Part shown: positions 7,811 to 14,605 of the stretch, piece after piece | Position numbering within the stretch: the stretch's first letter is position 1 | How the letters are laid out: each line of letters begins with the position of its first letter | Assembly (NCBI GenBank): GCA_964655005.1 | Contig: CAZZKE010000069.1 | Span: 1 to 14,864 of the forward strand | Direction: 5' to 3' | Origin: CAZZKE01 sp964655005 | GTDB lineage: Bacteria > Pseudomonadota > Alphaproteobacteria > Rhodospirillales > JABHCV01 | Length of the DNA: 14,864 nucleotides | Notes under the pieces: model-generated | Seen by the model: the letters and a program-made list of their open reading frames with translations, nothing else | What the model was told of the DNA's origin: nothing | Database searches by the model: none | Position numbers and translations under genes: made by a program

Positions 7811-9925
7811 ATGACAATCAGGTCTCGTGTATCTATTTTGCTAACTCTTGTCGCGACCGTTTCCGTGGCAACCGGCATTTATCTTTTTAGCGCCTTGTCT
7901 GCCGCAAAAGATGACGCGACGATCATCGAGGCCCTTGGTCGCCAGCGGATGTTAAGCCAGGCGATGGCGAAATCGGTGCTGAATTATGCGTCGGCCAAGC
8001 AATATTACAGGGAGGTGGAAACCCATGTCGCTTCCCTGAACCGCTACATAACCAGTATGCGCGGGCAATACACGACCTCGGTCGTTTCCGCCGCCAGAAA
8101 AACCGGCATGACCATTTCCATGACGCCAGAAGCCGAACAGCATCCTTCGATACCGTTCCCGGCGACATTTGCCAGGCTGGTTAACGCCAGGGCGAACGTC
8201 AAAGGGGATATTTCGGCGGTGATCCTCTCGGAATTTCCGGTTAATCCTGAAAGCGCGATGCAAACGCCGCTGGATCGCCAGGCCAATGAGTTCCTGAAAA
8301 AAGACAAGATGGCGGTTTTCTTCAAACCGGAAGAAATCAATAACGCCATGACGCTGACTTTCTATACGACCGATATCGCGGTGGAGCAGGAATGTGCCGA
8401 TTGCCACATTAGTTTGGAAAACCGTCCGTACAAAATTGGCGATATCCTTGGCATTCGCCGCTACAGGATTCCTTTTGCGCCGACCATGGCCTCGGGGCAA
8501 CGGCTCATCAACCCGAGTCTCGTGGAATACGAGACGGCCAAAACCATTTTTACCGAAACGTTGTCGTCCATGAGATCGGGCGGCAGCTATCCGACCGATC
8601 TTCGGCGCAAGAATTTCAGGACCGTCGCCGCGATTGACGACCGGAAAGCGCAAGACCGGATGAACGATGTGGCCGCCATTCTGGCGACCGTAGAAGAAAC
8701 CGTCGGCAAAATAATTTCCGGAACGGCGCCGAAAGATCAGGTTCTAAATCTGGGCATACAGGCCAACGAACTGCGTACCGCCAGCCATGCTCTTGTCGCA
8801 CGCTACGGAGAAATCGCAGATGACAATCAGGCTCATATTCGCTGGGCCATCGCCTTTTCAATCATCGCTATCCTGGTGGCCATTGCGGTGGTTTATGTTT
8901 TTATGTCACGCGCGGTTATCGGCAGAATCGGCGTGTTGTCAGGCGTCATGGAAACGCTCGCCGATGGCGATGGAACCAGCAAAATCAATTATGTCGAAGA
9001 TTCCGACGAAATTGGCGATATGGCCCGTGCCGTTCAGGTCTTCAAAGACAACGTGTTTCGCATCGAACGATTACGCAAGGAACGGGACGAGGCCCAGAAA
9101 CTGGAAGCGGTGGGGCAACTGGCGGGTGGAATAGCACACGAGATCAACACCCCGTCCCAGTATATTGGCGACAATCTGAAGTTCCTGGCCGATGCCCACA
9201 AGGACCTGTTCTCCCTGGTGGATAAAAGCCTGACTCTGACGAAGGCGGCGCGCGGGCATGATGGGTTGTCGGCCCTGGCCGAGGAGGTCGAAGCGATTCG
9301 TGACGACATCGACCTTGATTACCTGCTGGAGGAAATACCCTCGGCCACCGAACAGGCTTTGTCCGGCATTGGGCAGGTTTCCGGAATCGTCATGGCCATG
9401 AAGGAATTCTCTCACCCGGGAGCCAGGGAGATGTCCCCGGCCGACATCAACCGGGCCCTGGAAAACACCATCACCATTTCGCGCAATGAATGGAAGTATA
9501 CGGCAGAGGTGACGACGGCTTTCGACGAAACCCTGCCGGCGGTACCGTGCGTGGCGGGTGAATTGAATCAGGTGTTTCTCAACCTGATTGTCAATGCCGC
9601 CCATGCCATGGCCGACAAGCCGGGGCGCTCCGGCCTGGGCCGGATCAAGGTCTCCACCAAGGCCGACGGCGATCACGTGATTATCCGCATCGAGGACGAT
9701 GGATCGGGAATTCCGGAAGAAATCCGCGACCAGATATTCAATCCTTTCTTCACAACCAAGGAGGTGGGGAAAGGGACTGGCCAGGGCCTGGCGATCTCTC
9801 GTGATATCGTGGTCAAGAAGCACGGCGGCACGATTACCTTCGACACCGAAACCGGAAAAGGAACCACGTTCACCGTAAGGCTTCCGATCCAAGAGACAAA
9901 ACGCCCCGAAGGCGCCGACACATGA
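7811..9925 (+). CDS. Membrane sensor histidine kinase with periplasmic c-type heme motif (PilJ-like + DUF3365/Tll0287-like)
   Basis: A 704-residue two-component sensor. Order of parts: membrane segment 1 (about 7-27); periplasmic region starting with GRQRMLSQAMAK (43-54), the motif of PilJ-type sensory domains; a DUF3365/Tll0287-like stretch with a c-type heme motif C195-A-D-C198-H199, followed by PYKIGDILGIRRYRIP; membrane segment 2 (about 344-366); a HAMP linker (about 367-420); the H-box with the phospho-acceptor His443 in LAGGIAHEINTPSQYI; and the ATPase domain with N-box NLIVNAAHAM, G1 IEDDGSGIP and G2 GTGQGLAIS. The His-to-N-box distance is somewhat long. Covalent heme attachment would need periplasmic cytochrome c maturation and suggests sensing of redox state or a gas ligand; this is inference. 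The stop overlaps the next ATG (ATGA), so the kinase and both receivers form one coupled operon. The ribosome site is weak (GGGAG, 13 bases away). Confidence 0.88.
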   Translation: MTIRSRVSILLTLVATVSVATGIYLFSALSAAKDDATIIEALGRQRMLSQAMAKSVLNYASAKQYYREVETHVASLNRYITSMRGQYTTSVVSAARKTGMTISMTPEAEQHPSIPFPATFARLVNARANVKGDISAVILSEFPVNPESAMQTPLDRQANEFLKKDKMAVFFKPEEINNAMTLTFYTTDIAVEQECADCHISLENRPYKIGDILGIRRYRIPFAPTMASGQRLINPSLVEYETAKTIFTETLSSMRSGGSYPTDLRRKNFRTVAAIDDRKAQDRMNDVAAILATVEETVGKIISGTAPKDQVLNLGIQANELRTASHALVARYGEIADDNQAHIRWAIAFSIIAILVAIAVVYVFMSRAVIGRIGVLSGVMETLADGDGTSKINYVEDSDEIGDMARAVQVFKDNVFRIERLRKERDEAQKLEAVGQLAGGIAHEINTPSQYIGDNLKFLADAHKDLFSLVDKSLTLTKAARGHDGLSALAEEVEAIRDDIDLDYLLEEIPSATEQALSGIGQVSGIVMAMKEFSHPGAREMSPADINRALENTITISRNEWKYTAEVTTAFDETLPAVPCVAGELNQVFLNLIVNAAHAMADKPGRSGLGRIKVSTKADGDHVIIRIEDDGSGIPEEIRDQIFNPFFTTKEVGKGTGQGLAISRDIVVKKHGGTITFDTETGKGTTFTVRLPIQETKRPEGADT

Positions 9926-11160
9926 AAAACCGTATTCTGTTCGTGGACGATGAAAGTAACGTCTTAAACGGTCTCCGCCGGATGTTGAGAAATATGAGGG
10001 GGGACTGGGAAATGGCCTTTGTAGATAGTGGCGAAAAAGCGCTTGAAGCAATGCGGGGGCGGAAATTCGATGTGATCGTCTCGGATATGAGGATGCCGGG
10101 AATGGACGGCGCGGCCCTTCTCAGGGAAGTCCGCAGACGCCACCCTCGAACGGCGCGTATTATCCTGTCGGGATATTCCGAGAATGAAACCGTGCTGAAG
10201 ACCGTGGGCCCGGCTCACCAGTACCTGGCCAAACCATGCGACCCCGCCATGGTCATCGATACGATCAATCGAACCCTGGCACTGCGCAGATTTCTGGATA
10301 ACGACGACCTTGTCAAACTGGTATCGGGGCTGGAGCGCCTTCCGTCGCCGCCCGAGGCCTTTTCGCGGCTCCTTCATCAAATGGATTCGCCCCAATCCGC
10401 CGTGTCCGATATCGCGGACACCATCGCCGAGGACCTGGCGATGACCGCGCAGACCCTGAAGCTGACAAATTCCGCCTATTTCGCGCTTCCGCAAAAGGTC
10501 GATAACCTGCACCACGCGGTCAGGCTGCTGGGGGTCGATACGCTGAAAAGCCTTGTTCTCATCGCGGGCTTTTACAAACAGTTTTCGGGCGATGCCGGGA
10601 TCGCCGCCCAAATCGAGACACTAAGTGAACGCTGTTTAAGCATCGGGACGGTGGCCCACGCCATTGCCGAGGAAGAGGGGTATCCGGCCAATCAGATAGA
10701 TCAGGCGACCTCGGCCGGTGTCCTTACGCACATCGGCACCCTGGCGTTATTGGCCAACTGGCCGGAACGGTTCGGTCAGGCCATTCGCCTTGTCGAAGAA
10801 AATTCCCTGGACATCATCGAGGCGGAACGCCGGATTTTCGGCGCCACGCACCCGGAAATCGGCGCTTACATGCTCGGGCTCTGGGGATTTTCCGACCAGA
10901 TCACCGAAGCCGTCGCCTATCATCACTCTCCCCGGCGGTTCCCGGCCACGGAGGAACCATCGGTTCTGGTTTGCATCTACGCCGCGCAGCACCTTCTTAA
11001 GGTGGTCGAGGCTTGCGAGGATAACGCCGCCGACGCGTTGGCGGGGACCGATCTGGATATGGATTATCTGCACGAACTCGGCCTGGGCGACAGGGTGTCC
11101 CGCTGGATCGAACTGGTTCGGGAATTGAAAGTAAAAGCGGAAGAAGGAACAGGGAAATGA
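9922..11160 (+). CDS. Response regulator: receiver + HDOD output domain
   Basis: A 412-residue regulator. The receiver domain (1-120) has the acidic pair D9-D10, phospho-acceptor D55 in VSDMRMPGMDG, a switch residue in ILSGYS and the Lys of YLAKPCDP. The HDOD domain (about 130-390) shows LERLPSPPEAFSRLL, then IAEDLAMTAQTLKLTNSAYF and VRLLGVDTLKSLVL, the usual signature of this HD-fold domain. Where true HD phosphohydrolases carry His-Asp, this protein reads Thr-His (GVLTHIGTLALL), as expected for a non-catalytic HDOD domain. HDOD proteins generally act as protein-interaction outputs in signalling, including control of cyclic-di-GMP or motility. The ATG lies inside the kinase stop and its own stop overlaps the next ATG, both as ATGA. 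It is the likely direct phospho-partner of that kinase. Confidence 0.9.
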   Translation: MKNRILFVDDESNVLNGLRRMLRNMRGDWEMAFVDSGEKALEAMRGRKFDVIVSDMRMPGMDGAALLREVRRRHPRTARIILSGYSENETVLKTVGPAHQYLAKPCDPAMVIDTINRTLALRRFLDNDDLVKLVSGLERLPSPPEAFSRLLHQMDSPQSAVSDIADTIAEDLAMTAQTLKLTNSAYFALPQKVDNLHHAVRLLGVDTLKSLVLIAGFYKQFSGDAGIAAQIETLSERCLSIGTVAHAIAEEEGYPANQIDQATSAGVLTHIGTLALLANWPERFGQAIRLVEENSLDIIEAERRIFGATHPEIGAYMLGLWGFSDQITEAVAYHHSPRRFPATEEPSVLVCIYAAQHLLKVVEACEDNAADALAGTDLDMDYLHELGLGDRVSRWIELVRELKVKAEEGTGK

Positions 11161-12314
11161 CGGAAAAAGTCTTGCTGGTGGACGACGACCCCAACCTTCT
11201 TGACGCCCTGGGGCGGCACTACCGCAAACGATTCGACCTGCTGACCGCTATTGGGGGCGACGCCGCCCTGGATTGCGTCAACGGCAATAATGCGGTGGCA
11301 GTTGCGGTCGTGGACATGCGCATGCCGGGAATGGATGGGCTTGAATTGCTTCGGAAAATCAGGGTTGTGTCCCCGGATACGGTGCGAATCATGCTTACCG
11401 GAAACGCCGATCAGCAAACCGCCATTGACGCCATTAACCAAGGTAACATTTTTCGTTTCTTCAGCAAGCCCTGCCCTCCGGAAATTCTCGCCGAGGGGAT
11501 CGATGCCGGCATCGCCCAATACAAACTGATCACGGCGGAACAGGAACTCCTGGAACACACCCTCGCCGGAAGCGTCAAGGTGCTGGTCGATGTGCTGTCG
11601 ATGATCGATCCCATGGGTTTCGGGCGGTCCGATAAAATCCGCGAATGGGCGCAAATTGTGGCGCAACGCCTGGAACTGAAACAGTCCTGGCGATTGAGCA
11701 TGGCGGCCATGTTGTCTCAGTTGGGAAATATCACGATTCCACCGGAGATCCTGGTCAAGATGTCGGAAGGAGCCGACCTGACCGGAGCGGAACGGGAAAT
11801 CGTCGATGGAATTCCGCAATCCGCCCGCGACCTGATCGCTAACATCCCCCGGCTCAAGCCGGTTGCAGAGATCGTCTATCTACAGAACAAGGGGTTCGAC
11901 GGGTCGGGTTCGCCGAAAGACGGCCCCAGCGGAACGGATATCCCGCTGGAAGCCAGAATCCTCAAGATTCTGGTGGATCTGGAATCCCGGACGCACGGCC
12001 TTCGCCCCACCCGGAAAGCGTTCGAGTATCTTTTCGGGCATGAAGCCGAATACGACACCAAGCTTCTGGGCGATATCCGCCGGTGTTTGGAAGCCGGAAA
12101 ATCCGACAATGAAGATCAGGAAATCGAGGAAATCGAACTCCCCGTCAGTATGTTGATTTCCGGCTATACTCTTCAGAGCGATCTCAAACTGGAAAATGAT
12201 CGCCTTATTCTCGGCGCCGGAATTTGCCTGTCGACGGCCCATGTCCAGAAAATTAGGGCCTTCGCAAAACTTCACAAGTTCAGGGAACCCGTCAAGATTC
12301 TCCGTCGCTGTTGA
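11157..12314 (+). CDS. Response regulator: receiver + degenerate HD-GYP-like domain
   Basis: A 385-residue regulator. The receiver (1-120) has D9-D10-D11, phospho-acceptor D53 in VVDMRMPGMDG, Thr in IMLTGNAD and Lys in FFSKPCPP. A helical link (ITAEQELLEHTL) leads to an HD-GYP-fold domain (about 145-310). It is recognisable from AAMLSQLGNITIPPEILVK, GFDGSGSP and IPLEARILKILVDLESRTHG, which correspond to the family's LHDIGKIGIPDEIL, WDGSGYP and IP..ARI....D.... Key residues are replaced: His-Asp is Ser187-Gln188, the paired His before the DG motif read Gln-Asn, and GYP is G251-S252-P253. Cyclic-di-GMP hydrolysis is therefore unlikely. The C-terminal part (about 325-385: LISGYTLQSDLKLENDRLILGAG) matches a small domain often following HD-GYP modules. 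Last gene of the coupled operon; probably a binding-only output or effector of the heme sensor kinase. Confidence 0.88.
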   Translation: MTEKVLLVDDDPNLLDALGRHYRKRFDLLTAIGGDAALDCVNGNNAVAVAVVDMRMPGMDGLELLRKIRVVSPDTVRIMLTGNADQQTAIDAINQGNIFRFFSKPCPPEILAEGIDAGIAQYKLITAEQELLEHTLAGSVKVLVDVLSMIDPMGFGRSDKIREWAQIVAQRLELKQSWRLSMAAMLSQLGNITIPPEILVKMSEGADLTGAEREIVDGIPQSARDLIANIPRLKPVAEIVYLQNKGFDGSGSPKDGPSGTDIPLEARILKILVDLESRTHGLRPTRKAFEYLFGHEAEYDTKLLGDIRRCLEAGKSDNEDQEIEEIELPVSMLISGYTLQSDLKLENDRLILGAGICLSTAHVQKIRAFAKLHKFREPVKILRRC

Positions 12315-12514
12315 TGAAACATATAAATGAGATGAACCATGCCGGAAACCAAACGCAAGCCGTCTTCAGTCAGTGAAATTCTGGCTGAATATACAGCGGC
12401 TGACCGATATACGGGAAGCAATCCACTATCCCCATGAACTGGCGTGGATTGAGCGCGCGAAACCGTTGTCGAGTGCGGCGTGATGGGGGCGCATCTCAAA
12501 ATCTGGGTGGTTTT
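12315..12514. other. Post-operon stretch, start of accessory region; possible tiny ORF
   Basis: About 200 bases between the signalling operon and the UPF0149 remnant. An ATG at 12339 opens a 32-codon frame to 12437 (MPETKRKPSSVSEILAEY...), without a convincing ribosome site and matching nothing I recognise. No terminator is evident after the operon. Base composition becomes less GC-rich from here on, and this seems to be the boundary between core genome and gene debris. Confidence 0.3.
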
Positions 12515-12803
12515 CATAGGCTAAAGCCATGATTGCGACCATGGGACCGCCATGTTCATCGTCATGAATCAGGTCGAACCAGATATCGAAACGCACATGT
12601 GTTCCGCTTATGAAGCCATTGACCCAATCGTTGCCCCGATACTCACCCTTCTCATTTTCCTGAACCAGCGGAAGGTAAACCTCGCCCTCATTCAATTGAG
12701 CATTCACATGGTTCCAGTGCCGATTGACAAGCTCCATAAAACGCTGGACTTCCTCTATGTTTTCAAAAACGAAGCAAAGTAACGGGCCTTTTGGGAGACC
12801 CAC
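12426..12803 (-). pseudogene. UPF0149 (YecA-like) gene remnant, truncated at both ends
   Basis: The minus-strand frame translates to a clear middle section of the UPF0149/YecA family: LLCFVFENIEEVQRFMELVNRHWN, then EVYLPLVQENEKGEYRGNDWVNGFISG and GGPMVAIMALAYENHPD. These correspond to the family's RHWN, PLL..DE, GNDWA.GF..G and L.PI.ALA segments. Homology is limited to about 12515-12782. The N-terminal half (LDGFLTAL-type segment) and the C-terminal helices are missing. The frame opens only with a GTG at 12803, inside the neighbouring antitoxin sequence, and its last 20 codons (LDNGFARSIHASSWG) look unrelated. I take it as a fragment trapped by rearrangement. If intact, such proteins are small, poorly characterised and sometimes carry a metal-binding C-terminus. 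Confidence 0.65.
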
Positions 12804-12998
12804 GATTCCAGCGACTATGTCGATTGGAGTATGGCAGAACGCACCCGTTTCGCCAATCTCAAGCCATCGACCAAGGCGATTTCCCTGAGACTACCCGTCT
12901 ATTTCCTGGACCGGATCAAGACTGCGGCCAACAAGCGGGACGTTCCCTACCAGTCACTTATCAAGGTCTGGCTGTCCGAAAAAATCGATGCGGCATGA
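12783..12998 (+). pseudogene. CopG/ribbon-helix-helix antitoxin (BrnA-like), 5'-truncated
   Basis: The open frame begins right after a stop codon at 12780-12782 and reads FWETHDSSDYVDWSMAERT, then FANLKPSTKAISLRLPVYF and LDRIKTAANKRDVPYQSLIK up to KIDAA. This is the body of a CopG-type antitoxin, the kind that pairs with BrnT-family toxins. The normal first 10-20 residues and start codon are missing, replaced by the UPF0149 remnant at about 12782. An internal ATG at 12831 could still yield 55 residues containing the complete ribbon-helix-helix DNA- and toxin-binding region, but its ribosome site (GGAGT directly before the ATG) is too close. No toxin gene is seen next to it. It is a decayed or orphan antitoxin. 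Confidence 0.72.
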
Positions 12999-13185
12999 GA
13001 ACGGATGGCTGGGATATTCGCAGTAAGGATTTGCTGATTGGCGACCCGGAATCGTCACCGGTTATTTCCGCTCACCCCTTATACCAAGTTGTAGAAAGAC
13101 CCATTCTCGTTCTTGGGGGGAAGCTTGAATTCACTCTGGCGGGCAGGAGCGAAAAGCGGCACAATAGAGTAAGGAAAAGTAAAAA
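12999..13185. other. Non-coding spacer in accessory region
   Basis: A 187-base stretch without a credible gene, between the broken antitoxin and the left tRNA-Ser-like remnant. Open frames through it have no start context and no recognisable protein motifs. Confidence 0.4.
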
Positions 13186-13211
13186 TGGCGGAGGGAAGGG
13201 GACTGGGATTC
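13186..13211 (-). repeat. Left tRNA-Ser 3'-end-like remnant (possible att site)
   Basis: The first 10 bases (TGGCGGAGGG) read on the minus strand end in CCCTCCGCCA, and the remnant also contains GAATCCC, both as in the T-loop/acceptor end of a serine tRNA. The right-hand remnant at 14687-14706 shares those 10 bases and GGGATTC. This copy has about 6 extra bases between the two blocks, so it is not an exact repeat. The rest of a tRNA does not follow. GGCGGAG (13187-13193) also pairs with CTCCGCC (13218-13224) as a 7-bp inverted repeat. An integration scar is possible; chance is not excluded. Confidence 0.4.
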
Positions 13212-13270
13212 AACCATCTCCGCCCAAAAACTGCGCCTACGGAACCGGCGAGGCTTGGGCCGAAACTACT

Positions 13271-13999
13271 TCATTTTATCTTAAGAATAAGATCGCTCTC
13301 TCCACATATACCCGTAACGTACACTTCTGAAAATTTCAGCGCCTTTACGGTTGCGTTGTCGGCCAACCGCTTCGGTAGGCAAAGCCACCGAACCTTGGGG
13401 AGCGCATGCATGTCGGGGACGACCTCAATAAGCAACGTGTGGCCTTCGTGCCGTTCCTTTCTCTCCGCGCTTATCTCGACGGCACTGACCACGTTGTTGA
13501 TGGCGTCATCGGTCGAATACATTTCTCTTCGTTGCTCCTTCTCTTTTCGTTGCTCCTTCGCCGCCTTGATGTCCTCTTTCAACGCATCGTCTTGAAGTTC
13601 GATGAGGCCTCCCGTCTCTCCATATTGGTTCAACTCCGTCATCCCGAGAAATCTTGCTTTGCCTCGGGCAAGCGTGACTTCGATTCCGCGCTTTAGGCCA
13701 TCCTGGTGGCATACGGTGCAGTCCGGGAAGCCGTTATCCAAGAGAAACGAAATCTTGTCCTCGGGCCGGGCATACACTTTGATGAAGCGGGCGACGGGGG
13801 AGACCTCGTCGCGCAGTTTCTTCAAGTCGATCCCGCTTTCCTTCCTTCCACGCCTATACTGGCCTACCAGTCCTGCTGTTTGCATGTGCGGGATGATGCA
13901 TTTGAAACCTTCCAGGAAGTCGCCGACCGTGGTTCCGTTCCTGAGGGTCTCCCAATAAGCCTCGAAGTTATCTTTGAAATCGTCCTTGGCTGGGGCCAT
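13271..13999 (-). CDS. Protein of unknown function, third gene of mazEF operon (weak PD-(D/E)XK-like features)
   Basis: I do not recognise this 242-residue protein with certainty. Visible: helical N-terminal part with FEAYWETLRNGTTVGDFLEGF (13-32), a segment PVARFIKVYARPEDKISFLLDNG (68-90), then FPDC (91-94) followed by GIEVTLA (105-111), a very charged helix (about 138-160: LKEDIKAAKEQRKEKEQRR), and beta-rich ends HTLLIEVVPD (187-196) and FSEVYVTG (223-230). The P-D ... E-x-T spacing and closing strands recall nuclease-fold proteins in which the usual Lys is replaced; this is an inference from pattern only. The start is firm: AAGGAGG follows the mazF stop directly, 9 bases before the ATG, and the genes are 16 bases apart, so it is co-transcribed with mazEF. 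No signal peptide or membrane segment. Confidence 0.75.
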   Translation of the reverse strand: MAPAKDDFKDNFEAYWETLRNGTTVGDFLEGFKCIIPHMQTAGLVGQYRRGRKESGIDLKKLRDEVSPVARFIKVYARPEDKISFLLDNGFPDCTVCHQDGLKRGIEVTLARGKARFLGMTELNQYGETGGLIELQDDALKEDIKAAKEQRKEKEQRREMYSTDDAINNVVSAVEISAERKERHEGHTLLIEVVPDMHALPKVRWLCLPKRLADNATVKALKFSEVYVTGICGESDLILKIK

Positions 14000-14015
14000 G
14001 GCTGATCGCCTCCTT

Positions 14016-14339
14016 CTACGCCAAACCGAGAAACACCATAACCGCCCGGTTCAACCGCACCACGTCTTCGTCGTCGAGGCGGCCAATCCGCTCGCCGAGG
14101 CGCTCTTTGGGCACCGTAGTGATCTTGTCGACCATCATCCGAGACTCGGCACGCAAACCGTTGCCTTCGCTCGGGTCGACCGGAATCCGGAACAATGGCG
14201 CCTCCGTCTCGTCCGTAGTGAACACGCAGACCGTTATCGACGCGGTGGCGTCGAAGCGGTCGTCCTGGACGATGACGGCGGGACGCGGCTTGCCGGTGTA
14301 ACCGGAGCCCGAGATCGTCCACACATCGCCGCGCTTCAT
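14016..14339 (-). CDS. mazF: MazF/PemK-family mRNA interferase toxin
   Basis: A 107-residue endoribonuclease toxin that cleaves single-stranded mRNA at short sequences when its antitoxin is degraded. Family features are plain: MKRGDVWTI at the N-terminus (the first beta strand, R/K-G-D-V/I-W), KPRPAVIVQDD with the catalytic Arg, VCVFTTDETEAPLFRIPV with the catalytic Thr in the second strand, and ESRMMVDKITTVPKERLGERIGRL, the usual MVDKI...IG.L segment. The length is normal. Its ATG lies within the antitoxin stop (ATGA), so expression is coupled and the antitoxin is made first. The following gene begins 16 bases after its stop, which is unusual for a simple two-gene mazEF unit. The target sequence cannot be read from this. 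Confidence 0.93.
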   Translation of the reverse strand: MKRGDVWTISGSGYTGKPRPAVIVQDDRFDATASITVCVFTTDETEAPLFRIPVDPSEGNGLRAESRMMVDKITTVPKERLGERIGRLDDEDVVRLNRAVMVFLGLA

Positions 14340-14563
14340 GCCTCGTCCAGGTCCGTGATAGCGTCGATAAAGGCCTGGTCTTCGCGTTCATGCGCACTTC
14401 TCGCCACCGTGAGGGACTGGCGGTGGGCCTCCTTGACGAAACTCGCCGTGCGGGTGTCAGGAACCCATATCTGGATCGGCCTCATGCCGCGCGCACGCAT
14501 GCGATGGCGATAGCTCTGCACTTTTTCGCGCGAACTCTGCTTCCTGTTCGCAGTTGTAGCCAT
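14336..14563 (-). CDS. mazE: MazE-type antitoxin (DUF3018 family)
   Basis: A 75-residue antitoxin for the adjacent MazF. The sequence REKVQSYRHRMRARGMRPIQ followed by IWVPDTRTASFVKEAHRQS is characteristic of the DUF3018 antitoxins that accompany MazF in proteobacteria; the acidic C-terminus (AFIDAITDLDEA) is the usual toxin-wrapping tail. The basic N-terminal half should bind DNA for autoregulation. The start is supported by GGGAG seven bases before the ATG. It overlaps mazF by 4 bases. A 14-bp palindrome 18 bases upstream is its probable operator. Confidence 0.9.
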   Translation of the reverse strand: MATTANRKQSSREKVQSYRHRMRARGMRPIQIWVPDTRTASFVKEAHRQSLTVARSAHEREDQAFIDAITDLDEA

Positions 14564-14578
14564 AGCCTATCTCCCATG

Positions 14579-14605
14579 AGGGTTACATGTAACCTATCAG
14601 GGTTA
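14579..14605. promoter_or_regulatory. Palindromic operator candidate of mazEF
   Basis: GGTTACATGTAACC (14581-14594) is a perfect 14-bp palindrome just upstream of mazE. AGGGTTA appears at 14579-14585 and again at 14599-14605, 20 bases (two helical turns) apart, giving a palindrome plus a phased half-site. A MazE or MazEF complex binding here would repress the operon; this is inferred from position. A TTGCGG-17 bp-TAGGTT pair just upstream could be the promoter, weakly. Confidence 0.55.

Noticed and set aside
12552..12782. 76-codon plus-strand frame (MFIVMNQVEP...)
   Set aside because: It is antisense to the UPF0149 homology, which explains its lack of stops.
13186..13290. A complete tRNA-Ser gene on the minus strand
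   Set aside because: Only the 3' tip matches. No anticodon arm, D arm or 5' acceptor strand follows at the expected distance.
12791..13330. 179-codon plus-strand frame
   Set aside because: It overlaps the antitoxin in another frame; the antitoxin frame has recognisable RHH sequence while this one has none.
13185..13595. Plus-strand frame starting MAEGRGLGFN
   Set aside because: The start resembles known spurious translations of tRNA-Ser-like DNA, and the frame lies antisense to a better-supported gene with a strong ribosome site.
13700..13725. CTVCH in the third mazEF-operon protein as a c-type heme site
   Set aside because: The protein has no signal peptide or membrane segment, so it would not meet the heme-attachment machinery; the motif is probably chance.
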